Origin: B25-G16 sp964549945
Lineage (GTDB): Bacteria; Desulfobacterota; DSM-4660; Desulfatiglandales; B25-G16
Direction of reading: 5' to 3'
DNA: 64,000 nt
Assembly: GCA_964549945.1 (NCBI GenBank)
Contig: CAZJXD010000002.1
Coordinates: forward strand, 62,001-126,000
In this document: one piece after another, positions 51,865-61,167 of the stretch
How the letters are laid out: the number at the start of each line of letters is the position of its first letter
Position numbering within the stretch: the stretch's first letter is position 1
The notes under the pieces: generated by a model
Told to the model about the DNA's origin: nothing
What the model saw: the letters and a program-made list of their open reading frames with translations, nothing else
Databases searched by the model: none
Made by a program: the position numbers and the translations under genes

Positions 51865-52712
51865 GCGAGTACGCTTCAGTCAACGAACAGCTGGATTGGA
51901 CAAGGGCTAAGGTGATATCAGCTGGAGTAGATAGTGGAGCCGTGAGCTCCAAAGCCGTGATACTAATGGATGGGCGACCATATGCATTTTCTCAAATTAG
52001 AACCCGAACGCCCAAAGAATCTGCTTTCAGCGCTCTAAACGCGGCTTTGGCTGAAACTCCATTAGAGTTAGAAAATATTCATTATCTGGTGGCTACCGGT
52101 CGTGGGAGGACGCAGGTCCCGTTTGCACGGAAAACGATATCTGAGATTGCGTGCGGCGCCGCAGGGGCGGTACACATTTGGGGGCCGTCTGTGCGTACGG
52201 TGCTGGATGCAGGCGGTGAAAGTTGCAGGGTAATTCACTGCACCGAAAAAGGCAGGGCAACCTCTTTCCTTTGGAACGACAAATGTGCTGCGGGTATTGG
52301 ACGCTATCTGGAAACGTTTGCGGATCTGGTTAAGAAGGAAATAACCGAGATGGGAAAGACCGCCCTTCAATCCGACCAGTTTCCAAAGCTAAGCGACTTT
52401 TGTGCGGTGTATGCTCAATCCGAAGCCCTGGATTTAATTCGAAGCAACGTACCGCTAGAACAAATAATAGCAGCTTACCACTATGCTATGGCCAAGAGAA
52501 TCAGCACATTAGTAGCTAGATCAGGCCTGAAAAGGGATTTCGTAATCATTGGAGGGCTGGCCAAGAATCCAGGAATAATTGAGTGGTTGGAACGTATCCT
52601 GAAGGTAAGCCGGTTGGCTCCTAAACCCGAATGGGATCCTACATTAACAGCAGCCTTAGGTGCAGCTCTCTTTGCGGATGCTTTCTGTAGGCGACAACAA
52701 TCTGACACATAA
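51861..52712 (+). CDS. BcrA-like ATPase subunit
   Basis: The 283-residue activase-fold protein has SAGVDSGAVSSKAVI, VATGRGRTQVPFARKTISEI, a DAGGESCRVI motif in place of DIGGQDSK, and cluster cysteines in NDKCAAGIGRYLE and DFCAVYAQSEAL, with GGLAKNPGI near the end. It overlaps the 51070 gene by four bases. The presence of two different ATPase genes directly after two catalytic-type genes matches the four-subunit BcrCBAD architecture more than the homodimeric HgdC system. Confidence 0.82.
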   Translation: MSEYASVNEQLDWTRAKVISAGVDSGAVSSKAVILMDGRPYAFSQIRTRTPKESAFSALNAALAETPLELENIHYLVATGRGRTQVPFARKTISEIACGAAGAVHIWGPSVRTVLDAGGESCRVIHCTEKGRATSFLWNDKCAAGIGRYLETFADLVKKEITEMGKTALQSDQFPKLSDFCAVYAQSEALDLIRSNVPLEQIIAAYHYAMAKRISTLVARSGLKRDFVIIGGLAKNPGIIEWLERILKVSRLAPKPEWDPTLTAALGAALFADAFCRRQQSDT

Positions 52713-52808
52713 ACCACACCAAGGGTAAACGAGGTACTGTCAACATCCTTGTGTCTGGAGTTTCCTGAGTTTTGCTTCACCCAAAGGGAGATAAAAGCGA
52801 TAAGATAA

Positions 52809-54149
52809 ATGCACATTAAAGAGAAATACTGGAATCCCCTTATCGAGACGATGCCAGTTGAGAGGCTTCGGGAGCTTCAACTCAAGAAATTCAAGAGGAT
52901 CGTCCATTGGGCCTATAACAACTCGCCGTTCTACAGGCGAATCTACAGGGATGCCGGGCTTGAACCAGGCGATATAAAGAACCTCGAAGATATTCGACAG
53001 GTCCCTAAAGTGGAGAAGGACATGCTGAGGGAAGCCCAAATGAGAGAACCCTTTCCATATGGAGATATACTCTCCGTCCCTCTGGAGCAAGTCACCACCT
53101 TTCGGCAGACCAGTGGAACCACGGGCACCCCCGTCTATCACGCCGATTCCTGGCAGGACATGGAATGGTATAGTGAGACCTGGGCCTACATTTTATATGC
53201 GCAGGGTTTCCGGGACACCGACAGAGTGTTCATACCCTTTGGCTATAACGTCTTCGTTGCTTTCTGGGGCGCCCATTACGCGGCCGAGAAGATCGGGTGC
53301 GAGGTGGTACCAGGGGGCGTTCTGGACACCCAGGCCAGGATCCTCAAGATGAAAGAACTCAACTGTACTGCCTTCATGGCAACTCCTACCTATGTATTAG
53401 GGATGGCGGATACAGCCCGCAGGAAATTGGGAATCGATGTGGCCAAGGAGCTCAGCATCCAGAGGATTACCTGCGCGGGAGAACCGGGCGCGTGTATTCC
53501 GACCACCAAAAAGCGGATCGAGGAGGCATGGGGCGCCAGGGTCTACGATCATATCGGGGCCACGGAAAGCGGGGCCTGGAGCTATGAATGTGCCGAGCAG
53601 CCAGGGGGGCTGCATGTAAACGATGCCTTCTTCCTTGTTGAAATCGAGGATCTTAAAAACGGGGATCTCATCGCCGAACCCAACAAGCCAGGCAAGATGA
53701 TCATAACCGCCCTGGACCGTACCGCCAAACCCTGCATACGATTCGACTCCAAAGATGTCATACGCTGGTCAAATCACACGTGTGACTGTGGAAGGACGTT
53801 TCGCCTCACGGATGGAGGGGTGATGGGGCGGGCCGATGACATTACCAAGGTAAAGGGGGTTCTCTTGGCACCCACCGCCATCGAAGAGGTGGTCAGAAGC
53901 ATTCCCGAGCTGAGTGATGAATACGAAGTGCTCGTCACAAAAAGAGGTGATATTGACGATATCCTCCTGAAGGTGGAGCTGCTTCCCGGAAAAGAGGGGC
54001 AAGGGGAGAACATCCTTGCTCGTCTGAAGGATCAACTGCGATTAAAGACCAACCTCGGCTACCGCATCGAGTCGCATCCCTATGGATCTCTGCCGAGATA
54101 TGAACTGAAGGCCAGGAGATTTAAGGACCTGCGCGGGAAAAATGCATAA
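52809..54149 (+). CDS. Phenylacetate-CoA ligase-family enzyme (PaaK-like)
   Basis: The 446-residue AMP-forming ligase has the FRQTSGTTGTPVYH P-loop-like motif, GEPGACIPTTKKRIEE, YDHIGATESGAWSYE, RFDSKDVI and the C-terminal SLPRYELKARRFKDL with the catalytic Lys. PaaK-like enzymes activate aromatic acids to CoA thioesters. Placed 96 bases after the reductase genes, it could make the CoA thioester that they reduce. A zinc-ribbon-like CDCGRTF is present, as in the family. Confidence 0.88.
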   Translation: MHIKEKYWNPLIETMPVERLRELQLKKFKRIVHWAYNNSPFYRRIYRDAGLEPGDIKNLEDIRQVPKVEKDMLREAQMREPFPYGDILSVPLEQVTTFRQTSGTTGTPVYHADSWQDMEWYSETWAYILYAQGFRDTDRVFIPFGYNVFVAFWGAHYAAEKIGCEVVPGGVLDTQARILKMKELNCTAFMATPTYVLGMADTARRKLGIDVAKELSIQRITCAGEPGACIPTTKKRIEEAWGARVYDHIGATESGAWSYECAEQPGGLHVNDAFFLVEIEDLKNGDLIAEPNKPGKMIITALDRTAKPCIRFDSKDVIRWSNHTCDCGRTFRLTDGGVMGRADDITKVKGVLLAPTAIEEVVRSIPELSDEYEVLVTKRGDIDDILLKVELLPGKEGQGENILARLKDQLRLKTNLGYRIESHPYGSLPRYELKARRFKDLRGKNA

Positions 54150-54209
54150 GCTGCGGCGCAAAGCTCAGAGTTGAGACCAACTGCGGACAGGTGGCGGTGA
54201 GTGCGAGCG

Positions 54210-55523
54210 TCAGCAAGAAAGTTGCCGAGGGGATGGTGCTCGTCGCGCCTGATGCCTTCTCTCTGCTATTGCCATGCTGCTCAACACAGCAACTATGGCC
54301 ATAATCGCCGAAAGCACAAATGCCAGCCGATAGCTCCCCATATGATCAAAAATCAGCCCTCCTAGGTAGGCCCAAAGCCCCCCGCCTAAGTGGTGAACGG
54401 TGGTAATAAAACCAGAGATGAGGCCCACGTGAGATAATCCGTAGAGCCTCCCGACTAAGCTCGGGGTGAGGGGAGCGGTGATGAGAAATGTGAAGCCAAA
54501 AATCAAGGCGAAGACGTAGAAGGTCGTTAGATTCTGATACTTCAATATCAGCAAAAATACCACGAATCGGAGCACAAAGGTGAGGGCGATCGGGATCTTG
54601 TTGCCGATCAAGTCTGAGGCAGGCCCGGCGACGAGTATCCCTGCCAGGCTCATCAATCCAAACCATGCGAGCATGTTTCCGGCAGTGGTGGGTGAGATGC
54701 CATAATCGGTAACGAGGGGAATCAGGTGTGTGGTGACGAGAAAATCACCACTGCCGCACACGAACATGACCGCCAGAAATAACCAGAACGATGGGGTATG
54801 CATGGCATCCCAGAGGCCCATATCCACCTGGCAGCTGCTTGCCCCACTGTCATCGGCTTCACGGGTCTTATCCTCGAAATCCCCTGAGCCAAAGGGCCTC
54901 ACACCGAGATCCGCTGGATCCCCTTTTATGAGCGTAACGGCAAGGGTGACGTTCACCACAAGCATTATGAGACCAATGGTGAGGTATGATGCCTCCCATC
55001 CATAGTGCAAGGTGAGGAGCGTAAACAGCGGCACGAGCGCAAATTGGCCTAGACAATTTCCTGAAAGCGAGAGGCTGATGGCGAGACCGCGCCATTTCAC
55101 AAACCATTTGCTGGTTAAGGCTGCTATTAGGGGAACAGAGGTCCCCCCCAACCCGATTCCTCCCAGAATTCCATAGAAGAGGTAGAGCTGCCAAAGGGAG
55201 TTAATCATGGAGATAAGCCCATATCCGGCCGAGATAAAAAGGCTTGAGATGATGATCACCCACTTAGGACCATATCGATCATAAAACCTGCCTGCCGCGA
55301 TGAGGGATAGGGCATAGAGGGTCATATTGAGGAAGAAGGCGAAGGACATCGATCCTCGATCCCAGCCAAATTCCGCGATCATCGGCTTGAACATCACCCC
55401 AAAGGAGAACCGAGACCCTGAATTGAAGAAAAGTATCGCGAACGAGGCCGCCACTATATACCAGCCATAGAAAAGAGCGCTGCGATGCGATTGTTCAGAG
55501 GACACCATATTTTTCATGTCCAT
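54210..55523 (-). CDS. MFS transporter, monocarboxylate/OFA type
   Basis: The 437-residue protein has about twelve membrane segments and an N-terminal GWYIVAASFAILFFNSG, then RFYDRYGPKWV, the MFS motif A region, and LAGILVAGPASDLIGNKIP in the second half. This resembles oxalate:formate antiporter and monocarboxylate transporters, so it may import the carboxylic acid activated by the PaaK-like ligase. It is convergent with that gene. Substrate is inferred. Confidence 0.85.
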   Translation of the reverse strand: MDMKNMVSSEQSHRSALFYGWYIVAASFAILFFNSGSRFSFGVMFKPMIAEFGWDRGSMSFAFFLNMTLYALSLIAAGRFYDRYGPKWVIIISSLFISAGYGLISMINSLWQLYLFYGILGGIGLGGTSVPLIAALTSKWFVKWRGLAISLSLSGNCLGQFALVPLFTLLTLHYGWEASYLTIGLIMLVVNVTLAVTLIKGDPADLGVRPFGSGDFEDKTREADDSGASSCQVDMGLWDAMHTPSFWLFLAVMFVCGSGDFLVTTHLIPLVTDYGISPTTAGNMLAWFGLMSLAGILVAGPASDLIGNKIPIALTFVLRFVVFLLILKYQNLTTFYVFALIFGFTFLITAPLTPSLVGRLYGLSHVGLISGFITTVHHLGGGLWAYLGGLIFDHMGSYRLAFVLSAIMAIVAVLSSMAIAERRHQARRAPSPRQLSC

Positions 55524-55785
55524 CTTGCTGGGGAAGTGTGAAAAAAAGGGGGATAGCCACGTACAAGGGGAGTACCTAGCGAGTAAAAGGCAACTTATGC
55601 TATAGCCCTTGCGCCTTGCATTGTCCGGCTATTTAGGCATAGTCCCGAAGTCCTCCCTGTATCCACCACATGGTACGGACAAGCCCGGTACAAGGCATAC
55701 GTTTTCCCTTTCCCGAAGCATGGCTCTTCGGTATCTCTTGAGGTAAAGGAGTTGATTTTTCGCTGGGGCCCCTTTCAGGGCGCCT

Positions 55786-56625
55786 TTAAATAGACAAAAG
55801 GTGGGATCGAAGGTTTGCCCTTCTATTCTTGATGCCCATCTTCTTTCGTATGCTTTCCCTGTGCGACTCGACAGTCCGGGGAGATAGGTTCATCAGTCGT
55901 GCCATCTCCTTGGTCTTCCTGCCCTCTTTTATCATATTCGCGATTCGAAGCTCTGTGGGGGTCAGGCCAAGATGTTTGGAGGAAAGCGTGCGAGAGAACG
56001 GTGAGATGATATCGTTGAGATTGGACTCAAGGACATCCATATAGGTCGTTTGTTTGGAATCTAACCGGCCCTCCCGTACCTTCTCGAGCAAGGGAACCAC
56101 CAGTTCCTTTACGTTCATCAATACCCTCTCTTCCAGCTCTTTCTTGTCCTCATCCCTCCTCTCCACCAAGACCCGCAGGGCGGTATTCACCTCCTCGAGG
56201 CTATTCTTTTTGATCTCAAGCTCCTTGCTGCTCTCCTCAAAGGCCTTTTCTGCCCTTACCCTCTTGGTTATGTCTCTGGTGATCTGAATAATATTGATGA
56301 TATCACCCGACTCGTTTTTCACAGGCACTGCGTAATTATCACAACAGACCGTGCCCCTTGACCTTTCAATCTCCATAACGGCGTGTTCCATTTTACCGGA
56401 TTTAAGCGCCCGCTTAGCAGGGCACCTCGGGCAAATGCTTTCTTTTCCAAAGAAAATCCTATAGCATTGCTGACCGATTATCTTTTCAGGGCTCACACGT
56501 CGTTCTCTGTATGTGTTCTGATTTGCCCAGATTATCCTCAAATCCTTGTCAACGAGCCTGATCCTATCAATTGAGGCATCAATTATTGCCTCAAGCTCTT
56601 CATAGGTTGGTTTGTTGTTCACCAT
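55786..56625 (-). CDS. PAS-domain LuxR-type transcriptional regulator
   Basis: The protein has about 279 residues from ATG 56625 (after GGGAG; a longer frame to 56664 is less likely). It has one PAS domain that contains the cysteine-rich CYRIFFGKESICPRCPA, possibly a metal or redox site, then a coiled coil and a C-terminal LuxR helix-turn-helix (LTPTELRIANMIKEGRKTKEMARLMNLSPRTV split around KEGRK). It may regulate neighbouring catabolic genes. No kinase or receiver part is present. Confidence 0.85.
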   Translation of the reverse strand: MVNNKPTYEELEAIIDASIDRIRLVDKDLRIIWANQNTYRERRVSPEKIIGQQCYRIFFGKESICPRCPAKRALKSGKMEHAVMEIERSRGTVCCDNYAVPVKNESGDIINIIQITRDITKRVRAEKAFEESSKELEIKKNSLEEVNTALRVLVERRDEDKKELEERVLMNVKELVVPLLEKVREGRLDSKQTTYMDVLESNLNDIISPFSRTLSSKHLGLTPTELRIANMIKEGRKTKEMARLMNLSPRTVESHRESIRKKMGIKNRRANLRSHLLSI

Positions 56626-56978
56626 AAGATTTCTCCCTTGAAGGATTGAACGAAGATTCCGCAATAATGCTTACATAACCTTACCTTTAGGATTTGTCAA
56701 AAAGTTTTGTGCTCAATCTTACCAAATCCTCAAAGAAAACCCAAACAACTCGGTAATCCACAATACTAAGTATTGCGTGATGCCCCGTCCTGAGGGACGG
56801 GTATGATGCCATCTTCAGGAAAAAATTGATTTTTCGCTGAGCTACCCTACTCAGATCCTGCTGTTCCGTCAAGTAATTTTGAATTAGTCGATAAAATCAT
56901 GAAATAGGCTTTAAAAATCCTTTACTTGTGCTTATCTTTTGCATTAAGAAAGAAAGATTCGATTAAGGAGAATTCACT
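56626..56978. other. 353-base divergent region with a palindromic repeat
   Basis: There is no gene. CCCGTCC at 56784-56790 and GGACGGG at 56795-56801 (loop TGAG) form a strong stem, bordered on each side by TGATGCC; it resembles a dispersed palindromic repeat. AATAC-TAA-GTATT at 56762-56774 is a second small palindrome. Confidence 0.5.
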
Positions 56979-57197
56979 ATGCCTATTTTTGAATATCACT
57001 GCAATGAGTGCGAGAAGGAATTCGAGATCCTAATCTTGGGCGATCAGGAGGTCTCTTGCCCCAACTGTATGGGCAAAAACGTGAGCAAGTTGCTCTCCAC
57101 CTTCAGCCATAAGAGCGAGGAGGGATTCTCGAGCTCTAAGGGTTCCTCGTGCAGCACGTGCAGTGCCACGAGTTGCTCAACCTGTGGTTCGTCATAA
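56979..57197 (+). CDS. FmdB-family zinc-ribbon protein
   Basis: The 72-residue protein starts MPIFEYHCNECEKEFE and has CPNC about 25 residues later, the FmdB zinc-ribbon pattern, then a Ser/Cys-rich tail with SCSTCSATSCSTCGSS. AAGGAG precedes the ATG. Its TAA overlaps the ATG of a truncated PP-loop gene (TAATG). In many deltaproteobacteria this small protein accompanies such an ATPase, but its role is unknown. Confidence 0.88.
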   Translation: MPIFEYHCNECEKEFEILILGDQEVSCPNCMGKNVSKLLSTFSHKSEEGFSSSKGSSCSTCSATSCSTCGSS

Positions 57198-57349
57198 TGG
57201 AAACTGAAGAGATTGCCATTGATGAACTGGAACCTGAGAGGTTCATAGCTGAACAGATGGAGGAAATCTCTTCAACGGTGGGCAACGGCTCTGCCATCAA
57301 TGCGCTCTCCGGTGGTGGGGATTCCTCGGTGGTGACCATGATCGGTTAA
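57197..57349 (+). pseudogene. Truncated PP-loop ATPase (GMP synthase-like), N-terminal end
   Basis: Fifty codons from an ATG overlapping the zinc-ribbon stop encode EPERFIAEQMEEIS, VGNGSAINALSGGGDSSVV and TMIG, then stop. This matches the start of the PP-loop ATPase domain of GuaA-like proteins (SGGxDSS motif), which should extend for about 250 more residues. The truncated end is immediately followed by a CCCCTAGGGG palindrome and the convergent porB-like gene. The loop carries Gly where Val is usual (SGGGDSS). Confidence 0.7.
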
Positions 57350-57361
57350 ATCCCCTAGGGG

Positions 57362-58228
57362 CTAGCTTGCCCTTCTCGTTAAATCATCCCAGTTTCTGTC
57401 TACTTCCCCTTGAATGGCCTCAAATTCCCGTTTGGTGAGGTGCGAAAATCTGCCCTGGGCCAGAAGGTAGGCATCCACTGGGAGATTCCTGGGCTGGTGG
57501 GTTATGGTGTAATCCCGGCCATCTCGTATCTCATAGAGGGGGTAGTAGTTCGTCTCCACGGCCAGCCGCCCGATATTGGGCGTCAACCTTTCCTGGTACC
57601 GCCACCCCGTGGGACAAGGCGATAGGATATGAATGTATTTCATTCCCTTGATCCTTTTCGCCTCCATGACCTTTCTTCTCAGGTCATCGGGAAAGCATGC
57701 ACACGCCGATGCGGCATAGGGTATCCTGTGGGCCCCCATGATCTCAACCATGTTCTTCTTATCCTGGGACCTTCCGAGGGGCGTGGTCACAGTCCACGCA
57801 TGCCGTGGCGTGGAGGAGCTCACCTGGACCCCGGTATTCATGTATCCCTCGTTGTCAAAACAGCAGTAGATAATGTTCTCATTCCTGTCCGAAGCACCTG
57901 AAAGCGCCTGGAAGCCTATGTCCGTGGTGCCGCCATCCCCTGCCAGCGCAATTACAATCGTCTCATCATCGCCTTTGGAGATGAGCGCATTGGATATGCC
58001 CGCCGCGCTCGAGGCAGCGGTCTCAAACGCGGCATGAAAAACCGGTATCCTGAACGACGAGTAGGGAAAGGGACCCAGGATAATGCCGAGGCACGAGGGC
58101 ACCACTATGGCAATGGCCCTATCTCCTATCGCTCGAAGGACGAGCTTTAATCCGAGAACTTCACCGCATCCCGCACAGGCCATGTGGCCCGGACATAGGA
58201 TATCGCTGCTGCCGCTTTGCCTATCCAT
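57362..58228 (-). CDS. porB: 2-oxoacid:ferredoxin oxidoreductase, beta subunit
   Basis: The protein is 288 residues from ATG 58228 (MDRQSGSSDILC), which overlaps the alpha gene by eight bases; the longer open frame runs through the alpha gene and is rejected. It has CPGHMACAGCGE with cluster cysteines and the thiamine diphosphate motif LAGDGGTTDIGFQALSGASDRNENI (split here by length; key residues GDGG and N). It catalyses oxidative decarboxylation of a 2-oxoacid with ferredoxin. Substrate (pyruvate or another) is not certain. Confidence 0.88.
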   Translation of the reverse strand: MDRQSGSSDILCPGHMACAGCGEVLGLKLVLRAIGDRAIAIVVPSCLGIILGPFPYSSFRIPVFHAAFETAASSAAGISNALISKGDDETIVIALAGDGGTTDIGFQALSGASDRNENIIYCCFDNEGYMNTGVQVSSSTPRHAWTVTTPLGRSQDKKNMVEIMGAHRIPYAASACACFPDDLRRKVMEAKRIKGMKYIHILSPCPTGWRYQERLTPNIGRLAVETNYYPLYEIRDGRDYTITHQPRNLPVDAYLLAQGRFSHLTKREFEAIQGEVDRNWDDLTRRAS

Positions 58229-59381
58229 TGTGTCCCTCGATATCGAAAATTGGCTTCGCCGGGGCATGATCGTATCGCTCCATGTAGTCGAACACCCCTC
58301 TGATGTGGAGCGGGGAGACGTTTGACCCCCCGAGGCCCAGCACAAAGCCGAACACCGGTATCCTTTCGGTCCAGGAATAGAGCGCGGATTTCAGCTCTTC
58401 ACAGAAGATCCCCTCCTGGCCAATCGAAAGGTTCCGATCGATCACGGCAATCCTCTTCGCGTCCTTGAGCACCTCGAGCAGTTGTGTTTTGGGGAATGGC
58501 CTAAACAGCCTCATTCGTACCATGCCCGCCTTTCTTCCCTCCTCTCGCATTGTGTCGATGGCCACTCGTGCGGTAGATCCGATCGTGCCGGCAGTCACTA
58601 CAACGAACTCTGCATCCTCCAGCCGGTAACAATCCATCAGCCCATACCCCCTGCCAAACTGCTCCTTGTATTGTGCATCAACACGTTCTGCTACTTTTAA
58701 TGCATCCTCCATTGCGGCGTGGCGCTTTATACGGAATTGTGCGTATTGACCCTGGGTTACCGTTTGGGAAAAGGCAGCGGGATTTTCAGGGTCCAGCCTG
58801 AAGGCAGGCTCATAATGAGGCAGAAACTCGTCCACCTGGGCCTGATCAGGGACCTCGACTGGCTCCATGAAGTGTGAGGTATAAAAGGCCTCCAACACAA
58901 CCATTGAGGGGAGAAATATGGTCTCGGATATCCTAAATGCCTGGATAACAGTATCGAGGGCCTCCTGGTTGTCCGCCACGTAGAACTGAAGCCAGCCCGT
59001 ATCTCTCTGAGAAAGGCTGTCGGTCTGCTCGCTCCAAAAGCTCCAGGGCGCCGCCAGGGATCGGTTGACGTTCACCATGACAATGGGGACTCTCACGCCA
59101 GAGGCAAAGTGCAGCATTTCGTGCATGAGCGCAAGCCCCTGGGAGGCCGTTGCCGTAAAGGTTCTCACACCGGTCAGCGATGCCGCGATGCACGCAGCCA
59201 TTGCGGAGTGTTCCGATTCCACCCGCATCATTCTTCCGCCCAATATTCCCTCTCCCTCCCACTCCGAGAGATTCTCGTAGATGGGACTCTGCGGGGTAAT
59301 AGGATACGCGGCAATGACCTGGGGTCTGGCCAACCGAGCCCCGTACGCCGCAGCATGGTTTCCCGTGAGAAGCATCCTCAT
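58221..59381 (-). CDS. porA: 2-oxoacid:ferredoxin oxidoreductase, alpha subunit
   Basis: The 386-residue alpha subunit has the pyrimidine-binding domain start TGNHAAAYGARLARPQVI, AAYPITPQSPIYE, RVESEHSAMAACIAASLTGV, a FTATASQGLALMHE segment and the domain II/VI Rossmann end VVTAGTIGSTARVAI and VIDRNLSIGQEG. The ATG overlaps the stop of the iron-sulfur/FAD gene by four bases, and it overlaps porB. Confidence 0.9.
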   Translation of the reverse strand: MRMLLTGNHAAAYGARLARPQVIAAYPITPQSPIYENLSEWEGEGILGGRMMRVESEHSAMAACIAASLTGVRTFTATASQGLALMHEMLHFASGVRVPIVMVNVNRSLAAPWSFWSEQTDSLSQRDTGWLQFYVADNQEALDTVIQAFRISETIFLPSMVVLEAFYTSHFMEPVEVPDQAQVDEFLPHYEPAFRLDPENPAAFSQTVTQGQYAQFRIKRHAAMEDALKVAERVDAQYKEQFGRGYGLMDCYRLEDAEFVVVTAGTIGSTARVAIDTMREEGRKAGMVRMRLFRPFPKTQLLEVLKDAKRIAVIDRNLSIGQEGIFCEELKSALYSWTERIPVFGFVLGLGGSNVSPLHIRGVFDYMERYDHAPAKPIFDIEGHNG

Positions 59382-61141
59382 GAGCTTTCCCCCACCATCT
59401 CGACCACGCCTCTCGGGCAGGCCACGGAACAGATGCCACAGCCCTTGCAGTAATCCGCATCAAAGCTGTAGATCCCCGATTCCGCATCCTTGAGAATGGA
59501 TATATCCGGACAGAAGTCCAGACAGATCTCGCAATCGATGCAGGTTCCACATCGGAAGCAGCGGGATACTTCCTCGGCCATGGCGGAAGGCTCGAGCCCG
59601 CTGGCTACCTCCTCAAAGCTCTTCCTTCGTGCCTCAGGCATCAACTGCTCCGGGTTCCTGCGGGCACATTCTGAAAAAAACAGCGTGTTAATGCGCTCAA
59701 AGGTGACCACTGTTTTCAGGGCTTCGGTTTCCTTTTCCGAGCCCTGCATATAGCGATCGGAGGAGACTGCCAGGCCCTGCCCTACCCCATGGATCTGAAT
59801 CTCCTCCTCAATGGCTCTGCCTTCCAAGAAGCACGAAATGGCCACGGCCCCTCTCTTGCCGTCGGCAACCGCGTCCGCCACAAATGCCCTTCCGCCTATG
59901 GCATCACCGCCCGCAAACACGTGGGGCAGGGAGGTCCTCCCAAATCGATCAGTAACGATTTTGCCATCCCTGATGTCAATCCCCGGGGGCAGGCTATCGG
60001 TCCTCATGTGTTGCCCGATGGCGACGATAATCGTATCGACTGGATAGGCTTGGGTTTCCCTTCCTAGGGTAGTAATCTCAACGCCCCCGGTCTCCCTGTC
60101 TATTCGTACCTCTGCCCTTTGAAAATCCAGTGAGATAGGCCTATCGCCCTCTTTGTGAAGCCTATGAGGCGCCCACCCGTTCACTATGGTTAGCCCCTCC
60201 TCCAAGGCCTCCTCAATTTCCTCCGGAAGCGCCGGCATTTGATCTCTGGATTCGGGACACACCACGGTGATATTACTCCCCCTTCCCCTTCGAATCCTCA
60301 TCAGCGATCGAGCCGCGTCAATGGCGACATTACCACCTCCTATGATAATGGCCTTGTTCTTGTCATCCTCCAGTGACCACCTCCACGGATCAGCCAGAAG
60401 ATCCAATCCCGTGATAATATCAGTCCCAGGGGCATTCAGTTGCGGAAGCCTCTTCCCGGCCTGAAATCCAACCGAGAGGAAAAGGGCATCAAAGGAGAGG
60501 AGCTCCTCCCAGGAGATATCCTCGCCGACAATGGTCTCTGGCTGTGTAGTAATGCCGAGGGATAGGATCCTCGAGATCTCACGGTTCAAGACGGCCCTGG
60601 GCAAACGATACCGAGGGATTCCGTATCGCAGCATGCCGCCCAGCTCCTGTCTTGCCTCAAAAAGGGTCACGCGATACCCGAATCTGGCAAGATGATAACA
60701 GGCACTCAGGCCAGCCGGACCGGAGCCTATAACGGCGAGCCTCCCCCTCTTTGAGCCGGCTCTTGCTTCAGTTGCGATATCAGCATTCCCGTGATCGGAG
60801 GCGAACCGTTCAAGGCTGCGGATCCCTATGGCCTCATCGAAGTTCCCCCGGTTGCACTCCGATTCACAGGGATGGTAGCAGACCCTTCCGGACACTCCCG
60901 GCAAGGGGTTTTCTCGGAGAAAGGCCCGTAACACCCCATCGATATCGCTCTTTGAGGCCAGATGAAAGGCGGCGGGAATGTCGATCCCTATTGGGCACGC
61001 CTGACGGCACGGGGCAACTTTATTGATGAAAAGGGGTTTCTCAGACCTTTGGGTGCCTGTCTTAAAGACTCGCGTGCTTTCCGAAGAGACGGCAAAGAAT
61101 GGATCATCCCTGCTCGCTTTGGGCCGGTATTGCCTCACCAT
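59378..61141 (-). CDS. Ferredoxin-delta subunit fused to GltD-like NAD(P)H oxidoreductase
   Basis: The 587-residue protein has an N-terminal FeS domain with CRQACPIGIDIP and CYHPCESECNRG, an FAD/NAD(P)-binding domain like glutamate synthase small subunit (VIGSGPAGLSACYHLARFGY, GGMLRYGIPRYRLP, IIIGGGNVAIDAARS, FAGGDAIGG) and a C-terminal 2x[4Fe-4S] ferredoxin (CFRCGTCIDCEICLDFCP, CKGCGICSVACPRG) equivalent to the delta subunit of 2-oxoacid oxidoreductases. It could pass electrons between the 2-oxoacid reaction and NAD(P)H. It overlaps porA. Confidence 0.88.
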   Translation of the reverse strand: MVRQYRPKASRDDPFFAVSSESTRVFKTGTQRSEKPLFINKVAPCRQACPIGIDIPAAFHLASKSDIDGVLRAFLRENPLPGVSGRVCYHPCESECNRGNFDEAIGIRSLERFASDHGNADIATEARAGSKRGRLAVIGSGPAGLSACYHLARFGYRVTLFEARQELGGMLRYGIPRYRLPRAVLNREISRILSLGITTQPETIVGEDISWEELLSFDALFLSVGFQAGKRLPQLNAPGTDIITGLDLLADPWRWSLEDDKNKAIIIGGGNVAIDAARSLMRIRRGRGSNITVVCPESRDQMPALPEEIEEALEEGLTIVNGWAPHRLHKEGDRPISLDFQRAEVRIDRETGGVEITTLGRETQAYPVDTIIVAIGQHMRTDSLPPGIDIRDGKIVTDRFGRTSLPHVFAGGDAIGGRAFVADAVADGKRGAVAISCFLEGRAIEEEIQIHGVGQGLAVSSDRYMQGSEKETEALKTVVTFERINTLFFSECARRNPEQLMPEARRKSFEEVASGLEPSAMAEEVSRCFRCGTCIDCEICLDFCPDISILKDAESGIYSFDADYCKGCGICSVACPRGVVEMVGESS

Positions 61142-61167
61142 AACGAGTCACGCCTTTTTCAAGCCTG

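Noticed and set aside
58229..58345. N-terminal extension of the beta subunit of the oxidoreductase
   Set aside because: The extra 39 codons overlap the alpha gene and lack family features; the conserved cysteines start after ATG 58228.
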